Below, one piece after another: positions 1-6,553 of a stretch of DNA of 6,827 nucleotides. Location: the NCBI GenBank assembly GCA_029941825.1, contig JAPYTM010000046.1:1-6827 (forward strand), in the 5' to 3' direction. Each line of letters starts with the position of its first letter. Within the stretch, counting starts at the first letter, position 1. Both the position numbers and the translations under genes were made by a program. Source of the DNA: Candidatus Nitrosopumilus sp. Lineage in GTDB: Archaea; Thermoproteota; Nitrososphaeria; Nitrososphaerales; Nitrosopumilaceae. A model generated the notes under the pieces. It was not told the origin of the DNA. It saw nothing but the letters and a program-made list of their open reading frames with translations, and searched no databases.

Positions 1-426
1 TGTCATAGCTTTGTTTGTGATTAAATGTAACACGTGATTTGTTGGACTAGAATATTCAATATTGGTAATTTTAGGCGTCAAAACTGTTTTTTCAAGTATA
101 GTTTTGGGCTGAATAACTTGATCTGTAACCTCCTTTTCTTGAACTTCATTCTTTGCTAACTTCTCTAAAAATTGCTTTAATTCCAAGTTAGGATCCTCAA
201 TCTTTTGTTCAATACCTTGTATTTCTATTGCATCTAGGCGTATTCTCATATCAATTAACTGTTTTTCATAATATTCCAAACGCTCTGATTGTGATATATC
301 AGTCATCTCATTCTTAGATTTGATGAATGGTCTGACTTTAAAGTAAGCATATAATCCTGCCAAACCTATCAAAAATGCAACAATCACACTTAAAATCACT
401 TCAGGTTCAGGAACTTCTATTAACAT
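1..426 (-). CDS. Membrane-anchored protein with coiled coil, possible winged-helix regulator (C-terminus cut off by window edge)
   Basis: An open frame of 142 codons runs from ATG at 426 down to base 1 without a stop, so the C-terminus lies outside the window. Residues 10-29 are a single hydrophobic helix (VILSVIVAFLIGLAGLYAYF). The residues before it are acidic (E4, E7, E9) and those after it basic (K30, R32, K36, K38), so by the positive-inside rule the rest of the protein should be cytoplasmic. Residues about 46-100 are charged and heptad-like, probably coiled coil. The last visible residues (130-142, NHVLHLITNKAMT) resemble the first helix of a winged helix-turn-helix domain, as in archaeal proteins that tether such a domain to the membrane; this is inference from a short stretch. 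A GTG lies directly before the ATG and is a possible alternative start. The gene lies 127 bases downstream of the 120-residue gene on the same strand. Function unknown. Confidence 0.75.
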   Translation of the reverse strand, partial: MLIEVPEPEVILSVIVAFLIGLAGLYAYFKVRPFIKSKNEMTDISQSERLEYYEKQLIDMRIRLDAIEIQGIEQKIEDPNLELKQFLEKLAKNEVQEKEVTDQVIQPKTILEKTVLTPKITNIEYSSPTNHVLHLITNKAMT

Positions 427-674
427 CACAGATTTTATGCCTGCATTGTGATTTATTGTGATTGACCAATATTTTTTCACACTTTAGATTAACAATCTCA
501 CATCTATTATCACAAACCTATCATCTTGAAGAAGAACTATCTAATCACAATCATCACATATTACATGCCTGACGTATCAGTTTATCTATCACACTTATCA
601 CTTCATCTTCTCTTTCTGGAAAAATATCACTATCATTAATCACACTAATCTGTTCAGAAAGTTTAGACATCACA
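383..674. repeat. Cluster of ATCACA/TGTGAT hexamers
   Basis: The hexamer ATCACA occurs on the plus strand at 383, 425, 509, 544, 553, 588, 639 and 669, and as TGTGAT at 447 and 457, giving ten copies in 292 bases. Near matches (ATCACT) are at 395, 597 and 626, and the core TCACA also occurs at 477 and 498. Copies at 447/457 are 10 bases apart, and 544/553 and 588/597 are 9 apart, close to one helical turn. Elsewhere in the window the hexamer is sparse, with examples near 16, 290 and 1306. The cluster covers the 3' end of the 120-residue gene, the 127-base intergenic region 427-553 and the first codons of the membrane protein gene. It could be an operator array or a compositional accident; no function is shown. 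Confidence 0.45.
451..457 (-). promoter_or_regulatory. Possible TATA box for the membrane protein gene
   Basis: On the minus strand the sequence AATAAAT lies 25-31 bases before the ATG at 426, the spacing expected for a leaderless archaeal transcript. It lies between, and partly overlaps, the two TGTGAT hexamers at 447-452 and 457-462. The match is weak in such AT-rich DNA. Confidence 0.3.
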
Positions 675-916
675 TCAATATCATCAGGCAAAAGTATGCC
701 TAAACCACGAAAAAGGATGATTGTGTAGTATAATCCAATTAATTTCTCTCTAGATTGACCAACTTGCCTATAATACGCACCTTTTGAAATTGAAAACTTG
801 GACTCTAAAAGATCCTTCTGATTTAAAATAATTTCAATTTGTCGCTCTGTAAACAATGATTTTTTGATGATTTGTTGAATAATATTGTTAAAATTTGATT
901 CTTTAATCTCTGTCAT
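554..916 (-). CDS. Small conserved archaeal-type protein, probable helix-turn-helix DNA-binding regulator
   Basis: A 120-residue protein with no signal peptide or membrane segment, so probably cytoplasmic. Residues 21-31 (LFTERQIEIIL) read like the first helix of a sigma-region-4/LuxR-like helix-turn-helix. Residues 43-60 (ISKGAYYRQVGQSREKLI) look like a turn and recognition helix, rich in Gly, Tyr, Arg and Gln. Residues 61-75 form a hydrophobic helix ending in GLGILL, and the acidic C-terminal third (80-115) is predicted helical. I recognise no named family; a DNA-binding role is inferred from the pattern only. The start ATG at 916 faces the lipid synthase gene across a 65-base divergent promoter region, so the protein might control itself or that neighbour. 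A same-strand gene starts 127 bases downstream, with no clear T-rich terminator between them, so read-through is possible. The coding sequence itself carries several ATCACA hexamers near its 3' end. Confidence 0.8.
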   Translation of the reverse strand: MTEIKESNFNNIIQQIIKKSLFTERQIEIILNQKDLLESKFSISKGAYYRQVGQSREKLIGLYYTIILFRGLGILLPDDIDVMSKLSEQISVINDSDIFPEREDEVISVIDKLIRQACNM

Positions 917-930
917 AGCTATACAAATCT

Positions 931-943
931 GTATATTGATATT
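931..943 (-). promoter_or_regulatory. AT-rich promoter element for the 120-residue gene
   Basis: The minus strand reads AATATCAATATAC, 15-27 bases before the ATG at 916. The distal AATATC part sits where a TATA box for a leaderless transcript would be. No good consensus box is present, so this is tentative. Confidence 0.25.
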
Positions 944-953
944 CCAATTAAAC

Positions 954-959
954 TTTAAA
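954..959 (+). promoter_or_regulatory. Probable TATA box for the lipid synthase-polC operon
   Basis: TTTAAA lies 23-28 bases before the ATG at 982, which places transcription initiation at or next to the start codon. No Shine-Dalgarno sequence precedes the ATG, which fits a leaderless message. Confidence 0.45.
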
Positions 960-981
960 GAGTCATCTACAAACCACCTTT

Positions 982-1734
982 ATGGCTGGAAATAAAGTTG
1001 AATCATTCCTAAAATCTGAATTAAAAAAGAAAAATGCATTGTTGTTTGTGTTAATTGATTCTGAAGTATCAAATTTAGAGGCATCAAGTAAGCTAGCTAA
1101 AGATGTAGAAAATATTGGAGCTTCTGCAATACTAGTTGGTGGTTCATCTGCTACTGATCAAATTGAGATGTCTCAAGTGGTTAAAGGCATCAAGAAAGGC
1201 ATCAAAATCCCAATTATCTTATTTCCAGGCAATGTCACTGGAGTTGTTCCAGACGCTGATGCAATTCTGTTTAGCTCTTTAATGAATTCAGAAAATCCAT
1301 ACTTTATCACACAAGCACAAGCATTAGCTGCTCCAAGTGTTCTAAAATTTGGTCTAGAACCACTCCCGACTGCTTATTTAGTCATAGGTGATGGAACGTC
1401 TGCTTGGTTTGTAGGTTCAGCACGCGGAATTCCTTTTGAAAAACCAAAAATTGCTGCAGCATATGCCCTTGCAGCCCAATTTCTTGGTATGCGATTTGTG
1501 TATTTAGAAGCAGGTTCTGGTGCTAAAACCAATGTTACTCCTGAAATGGTTCAAACAGTTAGACATGCATTTAATGGATTTTTGATAGTAGGAGGAGGAA
1601 TTAAAGATGTGAAAACTGCCCAAAGTTTGGTAAAAGCAGGAGCTGACGCTTTAGTTATTGGAACGTTTCTTGAAAAAGGTGGAAGCATCAAAAAACTCGA
1701 AGAAATAGCAAAAGCAATTCAAAGAAGTAAGTAA
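982..1734 (+). CDS. Geranylgeranylglyceryl phosphate synthase
   Basis: This enzyme joins geranylgeranyl diphosphate to sn-glycerol-1-phosphate, the first committed step of archaeal ether-lipid synthesis (EC 2.5.1.41), at the cytoplasmic face of the membrane. The 250-residue length fits the family's single TIM barrel. Visible family motifs in order are LIDSE (24-28, with the Mg-associated acidic residue D26), GASAILVGGSS (46-56), PIILFPGN (77-84), ADAILFSSLMNSENPYFI (92-109), EPLPTAYLVI (126-135), YLEAGSGA (174-181), the phosphate-binding VGGGI (203-207) and GADALVIGT (220-228). The first motif has Ser where many family members have Pro (LIDP). The start at 982 is supported by the TATA-like box at 954-959. 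The gene ends with tandem stops TAA TAG (1732-1737), and the polymerase gene starts 12 bases after the first stop, so the two are probably one operon. PcrB-type heptaprenylglyceryl phosphate synthase is the related alternative, but the archaeal context favours the geranylgeranyl enzyme. Confidence 0.95.
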   Translation: MAGNKVESFLKSELKKKNALLFVLIDSEVSNLEASSKLAKDVENIGASAILVGGSSATDQIEMSQVVKGIKKGIKIPIILFPGNVTGVVPDADAILFSSLMNSENPYFITQAQALAAPSVLKFGLEPLPTAYLVIGDGTSAWFVGSARGIPFEKPKIAAAYALAAQFLGMRFVYLEAGSGAKTNVTPEMVQTVRHAFNGFLIVGGGIKDVKTAQSLVKAGADALVIGTFLEKGGSIKKLEEIAKAIQRSK

Positions 1735-1746
1735 TAGAACTGTATT

Positions 1747-4700
1747 ATGTCTGAAAATGACGCGATTTCTCGAATTAAGGATATTAAGATGCCTGATTAT
1801 TATTTTGATTACTACTCAAATCTATCAACTGAATCATATTCTATTTTTGAGAAGGCAGCAGAGGCAAAATCAACCTTAGTAGATTCATCAGGCATTATTG
1901 AACCAAAAATTGCATTTGACTTAGCAGATCGAGTTGCCAAAATGCATGATATTGATATTGCAGATCCACTTAGAGAATTACTAAAAGTTCATGGGAAAGA
2001 ACTTTCTGCTCTAATTCTCTCAAAAGAGATTGCTCTGGGAAAACATGCACTTCCTGATGCAACCTTAGAAGATAAATTAGATCTTGCAGTTCGTGTAGGA
2101 TTAGCAATTGTAACTGAAGGGGTAACTATTGCTCCACTTCAAGGAATTAGTGAAGTAAAGATTAAGAAAAACAAAGATGGAACAGAATATCTTTCAATTT
2201 CTATTGCAGGACCAATGCGCTCAGCAGGAGGAACAGAATCTGCAGTTACTATGCTAATTGCAGATCATGTTAGAAAAGCAGTAGGATTAGCAAAATTTCA
2301 AGCAAATTCATTTGATGATGAAACAGGTAGATTTGTTGAAGAACTTCGAATCTACGAAAGAGAAGCAAGTAGTTTCCAATTTCATATTTTAGATGAAGAT
2401 ATTGTACATGTAATTTCTAATCTTCCAGTAGAATTAGACGGTGTAGATACTGATCCATACGAAGTTGTAAATCACAAAGGAATGACTCGTATCAAAACTG
2501 ATAGGGTTAGAGGCGGCGCTTTACGTGTATTAAATGATGGATTAATTGGAAGATCCAAGAAACTTCTCCAAAGAATTGAAATGTATAATCTAGATGGTTG
2601 GGAATGGCTTGGTGAACTAAAAGGAGCAATCCAAACAGGTGACAATCAAGAAGATGCTGCTGCTAAAAGAATGCGTGAGGTAATTACAGGCAGATCAGTA
2701 CTATCAATGCCTAACAAATTAGGAGGATTTCGGTTAAGATATGGCAGAGCATGTAATACTGGCTTTGCTGCAGTGGGAATTCATCCTGTAATTGGAGAAA
2801 TTCTTGATCATACAATAGTAGTAGGAACTCAAGTCAAAATTGATCTTCCAGGAAAAGGAGCAACAGTTGCCTTTGTTGATTCAATTGATACTCCAACAGT
2901 TCGGCTGAATAATGGAAATGTTGTAAAAATTAGAGATGTTAAACATGGATTAGAAATTAAAAATGAAATTGAAAAAATTCTTCATCTTGGTGATATTTTA
3001 ATTACATTTGGGGACTTTCTTGAAAATAATGCTCAACTTATTCCGTCTGGATATGTAGAGGAATTTTGGATTGAAGAACTAAAACAAATAATCCAAAAAT
3101 ATGAGCCTGAAGACAAATTTCTAAACCAATTTTTGAATAAAATACCAACATTTGATGATGCACTAAAATTATCTCTTGATTTTCAAATTTCTCTTCATCC
3201 ACAATATCTGTATTTTTGGGATATGATTTCTTCTCAAGAACTAAGTGAATTATTAGAACCAAATAAAGTCAGTGAAAAATCCATTGAATATTCAATTGAA
3301 ACTAAAAAAATTCTTGAAAAGTTGGGTACTCCTCATAAAATTGATAATGAAATTATAATTTTGGAAGAACTAGAAGTAAAAATTTTCTTTAATCTATTAT
3401 TTAGAATAAAACCAACAATTAGTGATTTATCAGTCCCAAAAATTTTATCAAAATCATCAGGAATTCAAATTAGAAATAAATTCTCAACATCAATTGGTGT
3501 TAGAATAGGAAGACCTGAAAAAGCAGCTCCTAGACAAATGAAACCTCCAACACATACTTTGTTTCCAGTTAGTGACAAAGGAGGACCTACAAGAGATCTT
3601 CTTAAGGCATCCAGAAATGAACATTTCTTTGCAAATCTATTCAACAGACATTGTACTCAATGCAATGAACCTTCTATTAGCATAAAATGCCCAAAATGTG
3701 GTATAAAAACAGCAATCACTTACAGATGTTCTAATTGTAGAGATATTCTCAATGAACCATTTTGTGAAAAATGTAAACGCAAAGCACCATCTCATTCACA
3801 TAAAGAATTCCCACTCAAAGCAAGATTGCTTTTGGCTCAAGAAAAAATGCGTTTACGTGCACAAGAACCATTCAAAGGTGTTAAGGAATTAATCAATCAA
3901 AATAAAATTGCTGAACCTCTTGAAAAAGGCCTTGTACGTCAAAACTTTGGTCTTACAGTCTTTAAAGATGGAACCGTTAGATTAGATGCAACTAATTCTC
4001 CATTAACTCACTTCAAACCATTATGGATTGGAACAACAATTGAAAAATTAAAAGAATTAGGTTATTCTCATGATATTGAAGGAAATCCTATTGAAAATTT
4101 AGATCAAACCATTGAACTTCGTATGCAAGATGTGATAATTCCTTATGCAAGTGGGAGATATCTTGTTTCAACTTGTAAATACATTGATACACTAATGGAG
4201 AAATTTTATGGTAAATCTTCATTTTATAATGTAAAAAATATTGAAAATCTTCTTGGTCATTTGATAATTGGATTAGCTCCACACACTTCTGTTGGAATTG
4301 TCGGACGAATAATTGGATATACTGAAACTCATGTTTGTTTTGCAACTCCTAATTGGCATTCTGCAAAAAGAAGAGATGCAGACGGTGACGCAGATTCAAT
4401 TATGCTTCTAATGGATAGTTTACTTAATTTCTCAAGGCAATTTCTTTCTGATAGAATAGGTGGTTTGATGGATGCACCATTACTTATTCAACCACTTGTT
4501 TTACCACACGAATCTCAACCACAAGCACACAATCTTGAAGTTACAAAACTATTCCCCTTAGAGTTCTTTGAGTCTACTTTACAACAAGTCAAAGCCTCAA
4601 ATGTAAAATCAGTAGAAATTGTTGGATCACGAATTGATACTGAAAGACAATTTTATGATTATTTTTTTACACATAAAACATCATCACTCACCACTTCAAA

Positions 4701-5124
4701 ATCTCGTAGTGCATATTCTACTCTTGGCTCAATGCTAGACAAATTTGATATGCAAGTAAGAAACGCAGAATTAATTGATGCAGTAAATACATCAGAAATT
4801 GTTTCCAATGTAATTTCTACCCATCTTGTACCAGATTTAATGGGCAATCTTCGAGCGTATGCTAGGCAGAGCTTTCGGTGTACTGCATGTGGGAAATCAT
4901 ATCGTCGAATGCCTCTTATCCAAACATGTACTTGTTCTCACAAACTAATTGCTACTATTACCAGAGGTTCAGTAGAAAAATATCTAAAACTTGCAAAGAG
5001 ACTTGTTGAGAAATATGATGTTGGTGAATATCAAAAAGGACGTATTCAAGCACTTTCTGATGAGATAGAATTAGTATTTGGTAAAAGTAAAGGAGATCAA
5101 CAACTTCTTACTGATTATTCCTAA
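1747..5124 (+). CDS. polC: DNA polymerase D (family D) large catalytic subunit DP2
   Basis: DP2 is the polymerizing subunit of the archaeal replicative PolD and works with the exonuclease subunit DP1, which is not in this window. The protein has 1125 residues, somewhat shorter than the roughly 1260-1270 of Pyrococcus DP2, with no intein. Conserved blocks include AGPMRSAGGT (154-163), RLRYGRACNTG (329-339), GVRIGRPEKA (584-593) and KPPTHTLFPV. A zinc region has two CxxC-x8-CxxC units (C636, C639, C648, C651; C661, C664, C673, C676). The active-site block PNWHSAKRRDADGDAD spans 868-883; D879 and D881 align by motif with the catalytic aspartates known in Pyrococcus abyssi DP2. A third zinc site near the C-terminus has C1045, C1048, C1061 and C1063. 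The last eight residues, QQLLTDYS (1118-1125), resemble a PCNA-interacting peptide. It starts 12 bases after the lipid synthase gene without an obvious Shine-Dalgarno sequence, implying co-transcription. Its 3' end faces glyA with a 3-base gap. Confidence 0.97.
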   Translation: MSENDAISRIKDIKMPDYYFDYYSNLSTESYSIFEKAAEAKSTLVDSSGIIEPKIAFDLADRVAKMHDIDIADPLRELLKVHGKELSALILSKEIALGKHALPDATLEDKLDLAVRVGLAIVTEGVTIAPLQGISEVKIKKNKDGTEYLSISIAGPMRSAGGTESAVTMLIADHVRKAVGLAKFQANSFDDETGRFVEELRIYEREASSFQFHILDEDIVHVISNLPVELDGVDTDPYEVVNHKGMTRIKTDRVRGGALRVLNDGLIGRSKKLLQRIEMYNLDGWEWLGELKGAIQTGDNQEDAAAKRMREVITGRSVLSMPNKLGGFRLRYGRACNTGFAAVGIHPVIGEILDHTIVVGTQVKIDLPGKGATVAFVDSIDTPTVRLNNGNVVKIRDVKHGLEIKNEIEKILHLGDILITFGDFLENNAQLIPSGYVEEFWIEELKQIIQKYEPEDKFLNQFLNKIPTFDDALKLSLDFQISLHPQYLYFWDMISSQELSELLEPNKVSEKSIEYSIETKKILEKLGTPHKIDNEIIILEELEVKIFFNLLFRIKPTISDLSVPKILSKSSGIQIRNKFSTSIGVRIGRPEKAAPRQMKPPTHTLFPVSDKGGPTRDLLKASRNEHFFANLFNRHCTQCNEPSISIKCPKCGIKTAITYRCSNCRDILNEPFCEKCKRKAPSHSHKEFPLKARLLLAQEKMRLRAQEPFKGVKELINQNKIAEPLEKGLVRQNFGLTVFKDGTVRLDATNSPLTHFKPLWIGTTIEKLKELGYSHDIEGNPIENLDQTIELRMQDVIIPYASGRYLVSTCKYIDTLMEKFYGKSSFYNVKNIENLLGHLIIGLAPHTSVGIVGRIIGYTETHVCFATPNWHSAKRRDADGDADSIMLLMDSLLNFSRQFLSDRIGGLMDAPLLIQPLVLPHESQPQAHNLEVTKLFPLEFFESTLQQVKASNVKSVEIVGSRIDTERQFYDYFFTHKTSSLTTSKSRSAYSTLGSMLDKFDMQVRNAELIDAVNTSEIVSNVISTHLVPDLMGNLRAYARQSFRCTACGKSYRRMPLIQTCTCSHKLIATITRGSVEKYLKLAKRLVEKYDVGEYQKGRIQALSDEIELVFGKSKGDQQLLTDYS

Positions 5125-5127
5125 AAC

Positions 5128-6450
5128 TTATCTAAGTTTAACGTATTCGTAGGCACCTAATTTATTATCAAAACAGAATTTCACTTTTTGATAGTCTTTT
5201 CTCAAAATTTTAACCTTAGAGAGAATTTTCTTTGGATCCTTCTTCTCAATGATTATTTGTTTTATGAAAGATGCAATTTCTTGCATTTCAGATTTTTTCA
5301 TTCCAAGTCTAGTAATCTCTGAAACTCCTAATCTAATTCCTCCAGGATGGAAATAATTTCGCCCTGCTTTAATATCTCCTGGAATGAGCTGTCTATTTAC
5401 AATGATGTTAGCTTTTTCTAAATCTGATTCAACTTTACCACCATCAGAATAATCTAAAACATTAACTGCTATCTGATGTGATTGTGTAAACCCTCTACTC
5501 TCTCCTAACACTTTGAATCCTGCATCACTTAAAGCATCAGCAAGTAATTTTGCATTTTTTATTACTTGTACTGCATAATCTTTTCCAAACTCTAAAGCCT
5601 CTGCAAATGCTACTGCTTTTCCTGCCATATGATGAATATGATGACTACTTGTAAGACCTGGGAATGTTGCTTTTTTGATTACTTCTTCATGTTCTTTAGA
5701 ACCTAAAACAAGTCCACCTTGTGGTCCAAACAATGTTTTGTGAGTACTCATGGTCATTGTATCTGCACCTTCACGCAAAGGATCTTGGAATTTACCACCA
5801 CCAATTAATCCAGCAACATGTGCTGCATCATAATTAATGTGCATACCATAACTTTTTAGAAAATCTGATAATTCTTTGACGGGATGTGGAAACAAAAACA
5901 ATGAACCACCAAACATTGCCATTTTTGGAAGATGATTTTCTTTTTTTAGATCCTTTACTTTTTGCTTTGTTTTATCCACATCAATTGTCATCTCTTGAGC
6001 ATCAAATGGATAGAACTCTATCTCTAATCCGTGAACTAACCCTGCAGTTCCAAAATGCTCTTTTTTACCATGGGAAATATGTCCACCTGCAGGAATAGAA
6101 GGTGCTAACATTACGTCCCCTGGATTTGTAAAAGCAGAATATACTGCTAAATTTGCAACAACTCCAGAAATTGGTCGTACATCAGCAAACTTAGCTTTGA
6201 ATAATTTTTTTGCTAATTTCATACATTCAAACTCTACATCATCAATGTAGATACATCCAGCATACACTCTCTCCCCTGGCCACCCTTCAGCGTATCTATT
6301 CCCAAAATCCGAAATTATTGCCTCTCTAACTGCAGGACTAGGAATATTTTCACTCGCAATTAATGGAATTGAATTTTCAAACCATTTGTGATGTTCTTTT
6401 AATTTTGTGAAAATTTTATCATAAGCTTCTTTATTTTGTGACTTTGCCAT
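5128..6450 (-). CDS. glyA: Serine hydroxymethyltransferase
   Basis: A cytoplasmic PLP enzyme that interconverts serine and glycine while passing a one-carbon unit to a pterin cofactor (EC 2.1.2.1). Whether that cofactor is tetrahydrofolate or a methanopterin cannot be read from the sequence. The 440 residues fit the fold type I family. Visible motifs are ASEN (32-35), RYAEGWPGERVYAG (52-65), the cofactor-contacting DAAHVAG (208-214, with D208 and H211), the PLP lysine K238 in STHKTLFGPQGG (235-246), and GGIRLGVSEITR (370-381), where R373 corresponds to the substrate-carboxylate arginine. The tyrosine pair of bacterial enzymes (RYYGG) reads RVYAG here, keeping only Y63. The ATG at 6450 lies 24-29 bases from a TTTAAA box and fits the usual family N-terminus. 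The gene is transcribed alone, divergent from the thermosome gene and convergent with polC. Confidence 0.96.
   Translation of the reverse strand: MAKSQNKEAYDKIFTKLKEHHKWFENSIPLIASENIPSPAVREAIISDFGNRYAEGWPGERVYAGCIYIDDVEFECMKLAKKLFKAKFADVRPISGVVANLAVYSAFTNPGDVMLAPSIPAGGHISHGKKEHFGTAGLVHGLEIEFYPFDAQEMTIDVDKTKQKVKDLKKENHLPKMAMFGGSLFLFPHPVKELSDFLKSYGMHINYDAAHVAGLIGGGKFQDPLREGADTMTMSTHKTLFGPQGGLVLGSKEHEEVIKKATFPGLTSSHHIHHMAGKAVAFAEALEFGKDYAVQVIKNAKLLADALSDAGFKVLGESRGFTQSHQIAVNVLDYSDGGKVESDLEKANIIVNRQLIPGDIKAGRNYFHPGGIRLGVSEITRLGMKKSEMQEIASFIKQIIIEKKDPKKILSKVKILRKDYQKVKFCFDNKLGAYEYVKLR
5185..5200 (+). terminator. Possible T-rich terminator for the polC transcript
   Basis: Downstream of the polC stop, the plus strand has T5 at 5185-5189 and a TCTTTT run at 5195-5200, with no hairpin needed, as is usual for archaeal intrinsic termination. 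Both runs lie inside the 3' part of glyA on the other strand, because the two genes leave no intergenic room. Similar T runs are common in this AT-rich sequence, so confidence is low. Confidence 0.25.
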
Positions 6451-6473
6451 ATTTCCAAATTTTATTTTACCAA

Positions 6474-6479
6474 TTTAAA
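6474..6479 (-). promoter_or_regulatory. Probable TATA box for glyA
   Basis: TTTAAA (palindromic, so the same on both strands) lies 24-29 bases before the glyA ATG at 6450. This is the spacing for a leaderless archaeal message and supports the chosen start. The flanking DNA toward the gene is AT-rich with no Shine-Dalgarno sequence. Confidence 0.45.
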
Positions 6480-6512
6480 AACACCGATACTACATCAAAT
6501 TTCTTCATCTTG

Positions 6513-6541
6513 ATCTGGAAGGTATAAAAGGGGAATCTGGA
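6513..6541 (+). repeat. Direct repeat ATCTGGA flanking the thermosome TATA box
   Basis: ATCTGGA occurs at 6513-6519 and again at 6535-6541, 22 bases apart (about two helical turns), with the TATA box at 6523-6530 between them. The placement would suit an operator that controls access of TBP/TFB to the promoter. A seven-base repeat can occur by chance, so this is only a candidate site. Confidence 0.3.
6523..6530 (+). promoter_or_regulatory. TATA box of the thermosome gene
   Basis: TATAAAAG is the best TATA-box match in the window. It is preceded by a purine-rich GGAAGG where the BRE should lie. It starts 31 bases before the ATG at 6554, so initiation about 25-27 bases past its centre falls at or just before that ATG. 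This supports 6554 over the later ATGs and suggests a strong, leaderless promoter, as expected for an abundant chaperonin. Confidence 0.65.
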
Positions 6542-6553
6542 GTTTTTGCACTT

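Noticed and set aside
447..481. TGTGA and TCACA half-sites recalling a bacterial CRP operator.
   Set aside because: No TGTGA-N6-TCACA palindrome exists; the nearest convergent pair (457-461 and 477-481) has 15 bases between, and most copies are direct repeats. CRP is also not expected in this lineage.
1..920. TGTCATAGCT occurs at 1-10 and again at 911-920, at first suggesting a repeat or attachment site bounding the left genes.
   Set aside because: Ten-base matches are expected many times by chance in 6.8 kb of AT-rich DNA; the flanks do not match and both copies overlap coding sequence.
917..981. Possible tRNA or small RNA in the divergent gap.
   Set aside because: The 65 bases are AT-rich, with no cloverleaf, stem or box motifs; they are adequately explained as two facing promoters.
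3038..3262. Minus-strand open frame of 74 codons inside polC.
   Set aside because: It lies wholly inside the well-supported polymerase gene, has no promoter or family resemblance, and is expected in AT-rich DNA.
4088..4345. Minus-strand open frame of 85 codons inside polC, and a similar one at 4659-4847.
   Set aside because: Both are antisense shadows of conserved polymerase sequence, including the region just before the catalytic motif.
5886..6098. Plus-strand open frame of 70 codons inside glyA.
   Set aside because: It is antisense to conserved SHMT sequence with no independent support.
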